DNA from: Nocardioides baekrokdamisoli
GTDB taxonomy: Bacteria > Actinomycetota > Actinomycetes > Propionibacteriales > Nocardioidaceae
Assembly (NCBI RefSeq): GCF_003945325.1
Contig: NZ_AP019307.1
Coordinates: 1,488,001 to 1,552,000 of the forward strand
DNA length: 64,000 bases
Reading direction: 5' to 3'
Shown: piece by piece, positions 55,497 to 63,711 of the stretch
How positions within the stretch are numbered: the first letter of the stretch is position 1
Layout: each line of letters opens with the position of its first letter
Notes under the pieces: model-generated
Database searches by the model: none
Told to the model about the DNA's origin: nothing
Seen by the model: the letters and a program-made list of their open reading frames with translations, nothing else
Position numbers and translations under genes: made by a program

Positions 55497-56564
55497 TCAG
55501 GTTCGGGACGTCTCCTGGGCGACCGCCGCGACAAGTGCGTCGACATCGGCCTCGGTGGTGTCGAAGCTGCACATCCAGCGCACCTCGCCGGTAGCGACAT
55601 CCCAGTCGTAGAACCGGAACGACTCCCGCAGCCGGTCGGCCACACCGGGCGGCAGCGTCGCGAACACCCCGTTGGCCTGGGTCGGTCGCGACAGCACGAC
55701 ATCGGTGATCGACCCGTCCGCGATCCCGGCCTCGACGCCGGCGCGCAACCGCTGCGCCATCGCGTTCGAGTGGGTCGCGTTGCGCAGCCACAGGTCTCCC
55801 TCGAGCAGTGCGATCAGCTGCGCCGACACGAACCGCATCTTCGAGGCGAGCTGCATGTCCAGCTTGCGGAGGTACTTCAGCCCGGTCGACGCCGCAGGAT
55901 CGAGGATGACCACGGCCTCACCCAGCATGGCTCCGTTCTTGGTGCCGCCGAAGCTGAGCACGTCGACGCCGGCATCGCGGGTGAACGTACGCAATCCGAC
56001 ACCCAGGGCGGCCGCGGCGTTCGAGATCCGCGCACCGTCCATGTGCACGCGCATGCCGAGCCCGTGCGCGTGCGCAGTGATCGCCCGGATCTCCTCGACC
56101 GTGTAGAGCGTGCCGAGTTCGGTCGACTGCGTGATCGAGACGACCAGCGGCTGGGCGCGGTGCTCGTCGCCCCAGCCCCAGGCCTCCCGGTCGATCAACT
56201 CGGGGGTGAGCTTGCCGTCAGGGGTCGGCACGGTGAGCAGCTTGATCCCGGCGACCCGCTCTGGTGCACCGGCCTCGTCGGTGTTGATGTGCGCGCTGGT
56301 CGCGGTCACGACCGCACCCCACCGCGGCAGCATCGACTGCAACCCGACCACGTTGGCGCCGGTCCCGTTGAAGACCGGGTACGCCTCGACTCCGTCGCCG
56401 AAGTGGCGTACGAACACCTCCTGCAGGTGCTCGGTGTACGCGTCCTCGCCGTAGGCGACCTGGTGGCCGCCGTTGGCTGCCGCGATCGCCGCCAACACCT
56501 CGGGATGGATGCCCGAGTAGTTGTCGGACGCGAAGCCGCGGACGTCGGGGTTGTGCAGACTCAT
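55497..56564 (-). CDS. ltaE: Low-specificity L-threonine aldolase (beta-eliminating lyase fold)
   Basis: This 355-aa PLP enzyme of fold type I has GTGANVVGLQSM, HINTDEAGAPE, the MDGARISNAAAALG Asp for the pyridine ring, and the Schiff-base Lys209 in SFGGTKNGAML. It cleaves L-threonine or allo-threonine to glycine and acetaldehyde. ATG 56564 overlaps the stop of the DUF6421 gene (ATGA). No role in polyamine use is evident. Confidence 0.9.
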   Translation of the reverse strand: MSLHNPDVRGFASDNYSGIHPEVLAAIAAANGGHQVAYGEDAYTEHLQEVFVRHFGDGVEAYPVFNGTGANVVGLQSMLPRWGAVVTATSAHINTDEAGAPERVAGIKLLTVPTPDGKLTPELIDREAWGWGDEHRAQPLVVSITQSTELGTLYTVEEIRAITAHAHGLGMRVHMDGARISNAAAALGVGLRTFTRDAGVDVLSFGGTKNGAMLGEAVVILDPAASTGLKYLRKLDMQLASKMRFVSAQLIALLEGDLWLRNATHSNAMAQRLRAGVEAGIADGSITDVVLSRPTQANGVFATLPPGVADRLRESFRFYDWDVATGEVRWMCSFDTTEADVDALVAAVAQETSRT

Positions 56565-57967
56565 GGTTTCTCCTGGTCGGTGCCGACGATGCCTTCCGTG
56601 GACGCGATGACAGCACTCATCTTCTTGTCCAGTGACTCGTAGAACATCGACAACGGGAACTCGTCGTCAAGTACGGAGTCCGTGTAGCCCTTCGGCGGGC
56701 CGGCAAGGATCTCGTCCGGCAGGCCACGCGCCCACAGCGACGCCGGAGCCGGCGTCAGGGTCGAGCGGACCAAGTCGTATGCCGCCAGCCAGTGCGCGGT
56801 CTTCGGTCGGTCGATCGAGCGCCAGTAGAGCTCGTCGATCGTCTCGCCGAGAGCGACCACGGCGGCCGGGACTCCGTCCCAGTCGAAGGTGAGCGACGTG
56901 TCGGTCCAATCGAGTACGCCCCGCTGGTGCAGCCACGCGAAGAGCAGCTGGCCGCCGAGCCCGTCGTAGTTGCGTACGCGTGAGCCGGTGATCGCGAACC
57001 GGAAGATCCGGTCGAAGATGATCGCGTACTGGACCAGCCCGGCATGCGTGAGGGTCGTGGCCTCGGCCTCGTCGAGATCGTCGCGGGCGGACAGCACCTG
57101 CCGGATGCGTACCGACTCCCGGAACGCAGTCAGGTCGCAGCGCAGCTCCTCGAGGGAGTAGAGGAAGTACGGCATCCGCTGCTTGATCATGAACGGATCG
57201 AACGGCAGGTCTCCGCGCATGTGGGTCCGGTCGTGGATGAGGTCCCACATCACGAACGTCTGCTCGGTGAGGGCCTGGTCGTCGAGCATGTGCGCAGCGA
57301 TCGGCGGGAGCTCGAGCCTGGTGATGTCGGCGGCTGCGCGGACGACGCGGCGGTAGCGAGCGGCCTCACGGTCCTGGAAGATCGCGCCCCACGTGAAGGT
57401 CGGGATCTCCCGCATGGCGACCGTCTCCGGGAAGAGGACGGCCGAGTTGGTGTCATAACCGGGCGTGAAGTCGATCAGCCTCAGCGAGAGGAACAGCTTG
57501 TTGCCGTAGTCGCCCGCTTCGAGGTCGGCGACGAACGCAGGCCAGATGACCTCGACGATGAGCGCCTCGACGTACCGGTTGCTCGATCCGTTCTGGGTAT
57601 ACATCGGGAACACCACCAGGTGGCGCAGGCCGTCGATGCGGTGCTTCTGCGGCTCGAAGGCGACCAGTGAGTCGAGGAAATCGGGCACACCGAAGCCGCC
57701 GTCGGCCCAGCGCTCGAAGTCCTTGACGGAGGCACGCAGGTACGCGTCGTCGTGCGGGAAGTGCGGGCGGAGGGTCTCGATCGCGTCGATGATCGTGGCG
57801 ACATGTACGCGGGCCTCGGCATAGGCGTCCGGGATCGATCCGTCCTGCTGCTGGAGGGCCTGGAGCTCGATGGCGGCCTGCTTGAGCGCCTTCCACGCGG
57901 CGCTGTCCTCGAGGACCTCGGGCTCTCCGATGATGGCTGCGGACGTACGCTGCGTGCTGATGGTCAT
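56561..57967 (-). CDS. DUF6421 family protein
   Basis: The start is ATG 57967 (GGAGGTTCCC upstream), giving 468 aa; the frame open to 58249 passes through the divergent Lrp gene and is rejected. It is soluble, mostly helical and aromatic-rich (LVVFPMYTQNGSSNRYVEALI, WDLIHDRTHMRGDLPFDPFMIKQRMPYFLYSLEELRCDL). It includes His/Asp clusters (HDRTHMRGD) that could bind metal. I place it in DUF6421 from overall character; the biochemical role is not known to me. It is first in an operon with threonine aldolase. Confidence 0.65.
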   Translation of the reverse strand: MTISTQRTSAAIIGEPEVLEDSAAWKALKQAAIELQALQQQDGSIPDAYAEARVHVATIIDAIETLRPHFPHDDAYLRASVKDFERWADGGFGVPDFLDSLVAFEPQKHRIDGLRHLVVFPMYTQNGSSNRYVEALIVEVIWPAFVADLEAGDYGNKLFLSLRLIDFTPGYDTNSAVLFPETVAMREIPTFTWGAIFQDREAARYRRVVRAAADITRLELPPIAAHMLDDQALTEQTFVMWDLIHDRTHMRGDLPFDPFMIKQRMPYFLYSLEELRCDLTAFRESVRIRQVLSARDDLDEAEATTLTHAGLVQYAIIFDRIFRFAITGSRVRNYDGLGGQLLFAWLHQRGVLDWTDTSLTFDWDGVPAAVVALGETIDELYWRSIDRPKTAHWLAAYDLVRSTLTPAPASLWARGLPDEILAGPPKGYTDSVLDDEFPLSMFYESLDKKMSAVIASTEGIVGTDQEKP

Positions 57968-58073
57968 GGGAACCTCCGATCCTGGGCTTCTATTACAAGC
58001 GTAGCCGGAATCTTTCCGTTGTTTATAGTTCCGGACCGGATGTTTTCCGTCTGCATTGCGATAATCTGTGCTC

Positions 58074-58544
58074 ATGCTCGTACTCCCTGAGCCGCTGGGC
58101 CCCCTCGACGACACCGTCGACGAAGGGATCGTGCGCGCCCTGTCGGCCGACGCGCGAGCGACGCTCGCCGACCTCTCGACCGCGGTCGGGTTATCGGTGT
58201 CGGCGGTCCAGAGCCGCGTACGCCGCCTGGAGGCACGCGGGGTGATCACCGGCTACCGAGCGATCATCGATCCGGCTTCCGCCGGCCGACCACTCTCAGC
58301 CTTCATCGAGATCACGCCGCTCGACCCGGCGCAGCCGGACAACGCTCCGGAGTTGGTGGAGCACCTGAGCGAGATCGAGGCATGCCACTCGGTGGCCGGC
58401 AAGGCGAGCTACATCCTCTTCGTGCGAGTTGCTTCGCCCCGGCGCCTGGAATCACTGCTCGGCGAGATCCGTACGGCTGCGTCGGTGAGCACCGAGACGA
58501 CGGTGGTGCTGCAGACGTACTACGAGAACCGGCCGATCGCGTAA
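58074..58544 (+). CDS. Lrp/AsnC-family transcriptional regulator
   Basis: This encodes 156 aa from ATG 58074 (GTG 58068 also possible). The N-terminal HTH is VDEGIVRALSADARATLADLSTAVGLSVSAVQSRVRRLEARGVITGYRAIID. The C-terminal RAM domain ACHSVAGKASYILFVRV is of the ligand-binding type. It is divergent from the DUF6421/threonine aldolase operon, 106 bp away. This is the usual arrangement for an Lrp regulator and its target, so the ligand may be an amino acid. The gap contains TTCCGGACCGGA-like repeats. Confidence 0.9.
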   Translation: MLVLPEPLGPLDDTVDEGIVRALSADARATLADLSTAVGLSVSAVQSRVRRLEARGVITGYRAIIDPASAGRPLSAFIEITPLDPAQPDNAPELVEHLSEIEACHSVAGKASYILFVRVASPRRLESLLGEIRTAASVSTETTVVLQTYYENRPIA

Positions 58545-58739
58545 CTTCTGGCTGGTCATCACTACGAGGCGCAGGGTTCCGATGGCAACAAGAGGCCATA
58601 CGACGAGTCTTTCAGCCGTCATTCGGGGTTTCGTGTTTTTGCGACGCACACAGTCGTCGCCCGCATGAGAGCATCGGCTCGCTTCGCCACGAGGTCAAGG
58701 AACGGCCGTCAGATCCAGCCAACGAAGAGGGAAAAGAGC

Positions 58740-59291
58740 ATGCGCACCAACTGTCGCGATATTGCGATCACGATGACGGCGGCCGCCATCGGCTGCCTCG
58801 CACTGGCTGGTTGTGGCGGGTCCAGTTCCACCGCCGCAAGCAGTTCCTCCGTCGCCGTCGCCAGTACCCCCTCGCCGGTCGCGACGACCGCTTCTTCGTC
58901 GCCCGCGGCGGCGAACACTCCTCTGGCCGCTGCTCAGGAATTCACGGCGGCGATCCAGGCACATGATGGCGCGCGAGCCTGTGCGGTCGTTGTCGCCAGC
59001 GAGCGGGCGATGTGCACATCCCAGTACGTTCCGCTGATGTCAGAAATGACGTTCACACATGCTGCGTTCCATCAAACAGTCGTGTCCGGTAGTCGCGCCC
59101 TCGTGTCCATCACGGGGCACATGTGCGTCGCCGGGCACTGCCAGGACATTTCGGACCCGAGCAGCGGGATGCCTTCAGCTGCACTCACTTTTGATCAGGC
59201 GTGGGCTCTCACGAAGACCGCGGCGACTGCGGCGACCGCCGCTTCGCCGTGTCAGCGAGTCAGTGGAAAGTGGTATGTCGTCATCGTCTAG
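58740..59291 (+). CDS. Lipoprotein of unknown function
   Basis: ATG 58740 is preceded by GAGGGAAAAGAG; a longer frame from 58665 lacks an RBS. The 183-aa product has a lipoprotein signal (ITMTAAAIGCLALAGC, lipobox LAGC) and a Ser/Ala/Thr-rich linker of about 40 residues. A globular domain then carries four cysteines in two short-spaced groups (ARACAVVVASERAMC, HMCVAGHCQ). It is anchored outside the membrane and has no recognised family. Confidence 0.72.
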   Translation: MRTNCRDIAITMTAAAIGCLALAGCGGSSSTAASSSSVAVASTPSPVATTASSSPAAANTPLAAAQEFTAAIQAHDGARACAVVVASERAMCTSQYVPLMSEMTFTHAAFHQTVVSGSRALVSITGHMCVAGHCQDISDPSSGMPSAALTFDQAWALTKTAATAATAASPCQRVSGKWYVVIV

Positions 59292-59328
59292 CGGTGATGG
59301 CGGGCCCGCGAGGTCCGCGCATCTCGCC

Positions 59329-60267
59329 CTACTGCGCCGTGAGGCTCTCGTACGTGTCAGGCCGCCGCGTCCGCAGGAACGGGAACAGTTCGAGCCAGTC
59401 GCTGCGCTGCGCCAGGTCCAATTCCGCCACCAGCGCGTAATCGCCGGCACGCGGTGCCTGGACCAGGATGCGGCCGTACGGGTCGCTGATGAAGGACGAG
59501 CCGTAGAAGGTGATCCGGCCCTCGTCACCCCAGCGGTTCGGCACACACATGAACAGCCCGTTGGCGATGCCGTTGCCGACGATCACCGACTGCCACAGCA
59601 GTTGGGTGTCGAAATCCGGGTGGTCCGGCTCGGACCCGATCGCGGTCGGGTAGGCGAGCACCTCGGCCCCCGCGAGCGAGTACGCCCGGGCGAGCTCCGG
59701 GAACCACTGGTCCCAGCACGTCGGCAGACCGAGCTTGGGAGCGCCGGCCAGATCGACGGTGTGCACCGGGTACGGCACGTCGGCCGGGCCGTGACGGAAG
59801 TACTGGTCCTCGAAGTAGCCCTCGGTCACCGGGATGTGGAGTTTGCGCGTACGCGCCACGATCTCGCCGCTCGGCGCCACCAGGATCGCGGTGTTGTAGC
59901 CGAGCCCGTCCTCCCCCGCAAGACCTTCGGCTGCTTCGTAGAGCGAGGCGTGCACGTACACGTCCTGAGCAGTGGCGACCCGCGCACAGAACGCGTGCGT
60001 CGGTCCACCTTCGAGCGGTTCGGCGGTGTCGGCCGGGCGACCGGCTGGCCGGATGTCGGCCGGGTAGCGCGAGAGCGTCAGCTCCTGGAGGAAGACGACC
60101 TGGGCGCCGGCGCCGGCGGCCTGGGCGATGCCGTCCTCAAGCACCGCCTGATGCACGAGGACGTCGTCGTGCCAGCGGGTCTGGATGACGCCGACGGTGA
60201 GGGTACGACCGTCGGCAGGCTGCACACGGGCCAGCGACGGCTGGGCGGAAGCGACTCGAAGTTGCAT
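59329..60267 (-). CDS. aguB: N-carbamoylputrescine amidase (nitrilase superfamily)
   Basis: From ATG 60267 the product is 312 aa; the longer frame overlaps aguA. The catalytic triad of the nitrilase fold is visible: Glu in VVFLQELTLSRY, Lys in TRKLHIPVTEGYFED, Cys in LPTCWDQWFPELAR. The motif ITFYGSSFISDPYGR agrees with N-carbamoylputrescine amidases. It hydrolyses N-carbamoylputrescine to putrescine, CO2 and ammonia, the step after agmatine deiminase, whose gene lies 25 bp upstream. Confidence 0.9.
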   Translation of the reverse strand: MQLRVASAQPSLARVQPADGRTLTVGVIQTRWHDDVLVHQAVLEDGIAQAAGAGAQVVFLQELTLSRYPADIRPAGRPADTAEPLEGGPTHAFCARVATAQDVYVHASLYEAAEGLAGEDGLGYNTAILVAPSGEIVARTRKLHIPVTEGYFEDQYFRHGPADVPYPVHTVDLAGAPKLGLPTCWDQWFPELARAYSLAGAEVLAYPTAIGSEPDHPDFDTQLLWQSVIVGNGIANGLFMCVPNRWGDEGRITFYGSSFISDPYGRILVQAPRAGDYALVAELDLAQRSDWLELFPFLRTRRPDTYESLTAQ

Positions 60268-60292
60268 CGGATGTCCTTGTGAGTGATCGAGA

Positions 60293-61339
60293 TCAGACAG
60301 CGGGCTGCTGCTGGGTGATGCAGTGGATGCCACCACCGCGGGCGAAGAGGGGCCGGGCGTCGATGCGTACGACCTCGCGACCGGGGTAAGCCTCCGCGAG
60401 GATCGCGGCTGCGCCGCCGTCGACCGGGTCGCCGAACGCGCACATGATCACGGCGCCGTTGCAGACGTAGTGGTTGATGTAGCTGTAGTCGACCCACCCC
60501 TCGGCGTCGCGGAGGGTGGCCGGAGCCGGCATCCGGACCACCTTGAGCGGCCGACCGTCGGCGTCCGTACTGGCTTCGAGCGTCGCAATCAACTCCGCGC
60601 TCACGGCGTGATCCGGGTGCTCAGGGTTGCGCTGGTCGTGGACCAGGACGGTCGCGGGGCTGATGAAGCAGGCCAGCAGATCGACGTGCCCGCGGGTGCC
60701 GAACTGTTCGCTGTCGCGGGTCAGGCCGCGCGGCAACCAGATCACCTTGCGGGCACCGATGGTGCGCGCCAACTCAGCCTCGACCTGGGCCTTGGTCCAT
60801 CCACGGTTGCGACCCGGGTCGAGCTGGACGGTCTCCGTGACGAGGACGGTGCCGGCACCGTCGACCTGGATCCCGCCGCCCTCGTTGACCATACGGCTCT
60901 CGATCCGACGTACGCCCGCCTCGCTCAGCGCAGACGCCGCCGCCCACTCGTCCTCGCGCCAGCTGGCCCACTCCTGCTGGCCCCAGCCGTTGAAGATCCA
61001 GTCGACGCCGGCGAGTACGCCGTTGTCGATCACGAAGGTCGGACCGATGTCGCGGAACCAGGCGTCGTCCAACTCGACCTCGTGGACCTGGACCTGCGGC
61101 TTGAGGAAATGCGCGACGACGTCGCGCTCACTCGGCGGCACCAGCATGTGCACCGGCTCGAACGCGACGATCGCATTCGCCACGGCGGCCCAGGTCGTAC
61201 GCGCCTCGAGGGCATCCGCCTCGGTCTCGCCCAGCGTGTACGACCTGGACGGCCAGGCCATCCAGGTCGCCTGGTGCGGTTCGGTCTCGGCAGGCATCCG
61301 CAGAGTCGCAGGCTGCAGAGTCGTCAGTCGCGCGGTCAT
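60293..61339 (-). CDS. aguA: Agmatine deiminase
   Basis: ATG 61339 is chosen because AGAGGTGG lies eight bases upstream; another ATG six codons earlier is possible. The product is 348 aa with the agmatine deiminase signatures MAWPSRSYTLG, VELDDAWFRDIGPTFVID, MVNEGGGIQVDG, GHVDLLACF and the catalytic-Cys motif ARGGGIHCITQQQP at the C-terminus. It converts agmatine to N-carbamoylputrescine. It heads an operon with aguB, and a perfect TetR-type operator lies 32-50 bases upstream. Confidence 0.93.
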   Translation of the reverse strand: MTARLTTLQPATLRMPAETEPHQATWMAWPSRSYTLGETEADALEARTTWAAVANAIVAFEPVHMLVPPSERDVVAHFLKPQVQVHEVELDDAWFRDIGPTFVIDNGVLAGVDWIFNGWGQQEWASWREDEWAAASALSEAGVRRIESRMVNEGGGIQVDGAGTVLVTETVQLDPGRNRGWTKAQVEAELARTIGARKVIWLPRGLTRDSEQFGTRGHVDLLACFISPATVLVHDQRNPEHPDHAVSAELIATLEASTDADGRPLKVVRMPAPATLRDAEGWVDYSYINHYVCNGAVIMCAFGDPVDGGAAAILAEAYPGREVVRIDARPLFARGGGIHCITQQQPAV

Positions 61340-61370
61340 CTCGACGCCACCTCTCATGTTCTTCGTCGAT

Positions 61371-61389
61371 GTTTGAACGTCGTTCAAAC
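61371..61389. promoter_or_regulatory. Operator copy 2 (perfect TetR-type palindrome)
   Basis: GTTTGAACG-T-CGTTCAAAC is a perfect 19-bp palindrome with 9-bp arms. On the minus strand a TACGTT -10-like hexamer ends a few bases before it. A repressor bound here would block aguAB transcription. The TetR gene ends 54 bp away. Confidence 0.8.
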
Positions 61390-61442
61390 AAACGTAAGGC
61401 ACGTCACAGAGCAGCGCAAGCCCCTGCGCCGAAACAGGAGGT

Positions 61443-62039
61443 TCAGCCTGAGACGCGGAGGTCCTCGGGCAATGAGGCAATCGCGTGCTCGATCGCCTCG
61501 TCCACGCTCACGTCGGTCTGGCCGAGCACGATCGCCACGGCGAGCCCGTCCAGCAGCCAGCAGACCCGGCGCGCCAACGACATCGGATCGGGTACGCCGG
61601 CGTCAGCCAACATGTCCGCGAGCTCGATCCGCCAGGCTTCGTCGAGTTCGTCGAAGGAACCACGCAGGTCCTCGACCCGCAGTCCGCGGGGCCACAGCTC
61701 AAGCCACACCAGCCACCGCGGGTCGCCCTCGCCGGCGGGCAGGAACTGCCGGCAGAAGGCTCGGTACACAGCCAGAAACTCCGCCTCGCCACCGCGTACG
61801 AGCCGCCACTGGCGCCAGAGATCGGCCTCGTTGCGCCGCAGCAGGTCGAGCAGCAACTCGTCCTTGCTGCCGAAGTGATAGAGGAGGTGGCCGGCACTGG
61901 TCTCGACACGGCGCCCCAGTTCGGCAAGAGTCAGGTCGGCCACGCCGCGCTCGATGAGCAACGCCCAGGCCTCATCGAGTACGCGATCACGCAGACCGTC
62001 GAGTTTCCGCTTCGGTCGGACGACCTTTGTTGATGCCAC
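61443..62039 (-). CDS. TetR-family regulator of the polyamine cluster
   Basis: This 198-aa protein starts at GTG 62039. The N-terminal HTH reads VADLTLAELGRRVETSAGHLLYHFGSKDELLLDLL. The C-terminal ligand domain is alpha-helical with Trp-rich segments (LWRQWRLV, RWLVWLELWPRG) similar to BetI/TetR_C_6 types. It is divergent from the APC permease and upstream of aguAB. The three 19-bp palindromes at 55436, 61371 and 62081 are its most likely targets. The inducer is probably a polyamine or agmatine. Confidence 0.88.
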   Translation of the reverse strand: MASTKVVRPKRKLDGLRDRVLDEAWALLIERGVADLTLAELGRRVETSAGHLLYHFGSKDELLLDLLRRNEADLWRQWRLVRGGEAEFLAVYRAFCRQFLPAGEGDPRWLVWLELWPRGLRVEDLRGSFDELDEAWRIELADMLADAGVPDPMSLARRVCWLLDGLAVAIVLGQTDVSVDEAIEHAIASLPEDLRVSG

Positions 62040-62066
62040 CCCTTGACCTTATCTGTGACTGGGGTC

Positions 62067-62082
62067 ATAGTGGATCCACTAT
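62067..62082. promoter_or_regulatory. 16-bp perfect palindrome in tetR/permease gap
   Basis: ATAGTGGATCCACTAT is a perfect palindrome that abuts operator copy 3 by two bases and differs from it in sequence. It occurs once in the window. It may be a site for a second regulator, or the autoregulatory site of the TetR protein. Confidence 0.5.
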
Positions 62083-62099
62083 TTGTATGTTGTTCAAAT
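62081..62099. promoter_or_regulatory. Operator copy 3 (imperfect)
   Basis: ATTTGTATG-T-TGTTCAAAT keeps TTTG and GTTCAAA at the same spacing as copies 1 and 2. It is 41-59 bases upstream of the permease start, in the divergent gap with the TetR gene. Confidence 0.55.
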
Positions 62100-62139
62100 C
62101 ACATGGGTGACCAAGCCCGCACCAAGACATCGAGGTGAT

Positions 62140-63711
62140 ATGTCCACGACCACGACCCTGACGCCCGCATCGAGCAGGGAAAAGGGCCTCAAGCGGGGCG
62201 CGGTGGGGCTCGTCGGGAGCGTCGTCGTCGGCATCGCGTCGACGGCACCGGCGTACTCACTGGCAGCCACCCTCGGCCTCGTCGTTGTCAGCGGCGCCGG
62301 CCTCAAAGCGCCGGCGATCATGCTGCTGGCCTTCATCCCGATGTACTTCATCGCCGTGGCCTACAAGGAGCTCAACGAGGCGGAGCCCGACTGCGGCACC
62401 ACCTTCACCTGGGCCAGCCGCGCGTTCGGTCCGATCGTCGGGTTCATGGGCGGCTGGGGGATCGTCATCTCCGACATCATCGTGATGGCCAACCTCGCTC
62501 AGATCGCTGGCAAGTACTCCTTCACACTCGCCAACGAGTCAGGGATCCACAACACCCTCGACCAGAGCACCCTGTGGTCGACGATCGCCGGCGTCATCTG
62601 GATCGCCGTCATGACCTACATCTGCTTCCGTGGTATTGAGGTCTCGGCCCGACTCCAGTACGCCCTCCTCGGGATCGAGATCGTGACTCTCTCGGTCTTC
62701 GCCGCCGTAGCGCTGATCAAGGTCTATGCACACCACGCCACCGCCAGTTCGCTGCATCCGTCACTCAGCTGGTTGTGGCCCGGCGGACTCGGCATGTCCG
62801 CGATCGCCTCCACGGTCCTGCTCGCCGTCTTCATCTACTGGGGTTGGGACACTGCTGTCTCCATCAACGAGGAGTCCGACGACCCCGGCCGTACGCCGGG
62901 CCGCGCCGCGGTCATCTCCACCGTCATGCTGCTCCTCATCTACGTCCTGGTCACCGTGGCCGCGATCGCGTACGCGGGCGTCGGCACCGACGGCATCGGC
63001 CTCGGCAACGGCAACAACGGCAGCGACGTCTTCAGCGCGATCGGTCCGTCGCTCTACGGCCACAGCGCCCTGGGTCACATCGGTCTGGCGCTGCTGGCGA
63101 TCACGATCCTGACCTCGTCCGCAGCCTCCACCCAGACCACGATCCTGCCAACGGCTCGCACCGCCCTCTCGATGGCCTCGCACCGCGCGATCCCGACGAA
63201 GTTCGCCACGATCCACAAGCGGTTCCTGACCCCGACATGGGCAACGATCGGCATGGGTGTCGTTTCGATCGTCTTCTACGTCGCGATGACCCTGATCAGC
63301 CAGAACCTGCTGAACGCGATCATCGGCGCGATCGGCCTGCAGATCGCGTTCTACTACGGCCTCACCGGCATCGCATGCTTCTGGTTCTACCGCAAGCAGG
63401 TGCTCACCGGACTCACCCTCTTCACACGGGTGCTGTTCCCGCTGCTCGGCGCCATCTTCCTCTTCGTGATGTTCTTCTACGCAGCCCACACCTACCTGGC
63501 GGTCGACTACCTCGCCGACGACGCCGGCAACAACGTGACCATCTGGGGCTACGGCGCCGTCGGCGTCGTCGGCATCGTGTCGCTGCTGTTCGGCTTCGTC
63601 CTGATGGCCCTGCAGTGGGCATTCTCGCCGGACTACTTCCGCGGCAAGACCCTGCCTCGCAGGAGCGCTGAGGAGCTGAGCGCCGAGGACCTCGCAGCCG
63701 ATATCGCATGA
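62140..63711 (+). CDS. APC-family amino acid/polyamine permease
   Basis: From ATG 62140 (CGAGGTG upstream) the product is 523 aa; the frame opens 19 codons earlier with TTG. It has twelve transmembrane helices; helix 1 contains VGLVGSVVVGIASTAPAYSLAATLG, with the GIAST-type unwound motif of APC transporters. Later features are YKELNEAEPDCGTTFTWASRAFG, YWGWDTAVSINEESDDPGRTPG and SSAASTQTTILPTARTALSMA. It is probably a putrescine or agmatine importer given its neighbours. It overlaps the next oxidase gene by 4 bp. Confidence 0.9.
   Translation: MSTTTTLTPASSREKGLKRGAVGLVGSVVVGIASTAPAYSLAATLGLVVVSGAGLKAPAIMLLAFIPMYFIAVAYKELNEAEPDCGTTFTWASRAFGPIVGFMGGWGIVISDIIVMANLAQIAGKYSFTLANESGIHNTLDQSTLWSTIAGVIWIAVMTYICFRGIEVSARLQYALLGIEIVTLSVFAAVALIKVYAHHATASSLHPSLSWLWPGGLGMSAIASTVLLAVFIYWGWDTAVSINEESDDPGRTPGRAAVISTVMLLLIYVLVTVAAIAYAGVGTDGIGLGNGNNGSDVFSAIGPSLYGHSALGHIGLALLAITILTSSAASTQTTILPTARTALSMASHRAIPTKFATIHKRFLTPTWATIGMGVVSIVFYVAMTLISQNLLNAIIGAIGLQIAFYYGLTGIACFWFYRKQVLTGLTLFTRVLFPLLGAIFLFVMFFYAAHTYLAVDYLADDAGNNVTIWGYGAVGVVGIVSLLFGFVLMALQWAFSPDYFRGKTLPRRSAEELSAEDLAADIA

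Noticed and set aside
57968..58249. N-terminal extension of the DUF6421 protein
   Set aside because: It runs antisense through the start of the Lrp gene and has no similarity to the family; ATG 57967 has a good Shine-Dalgarno.
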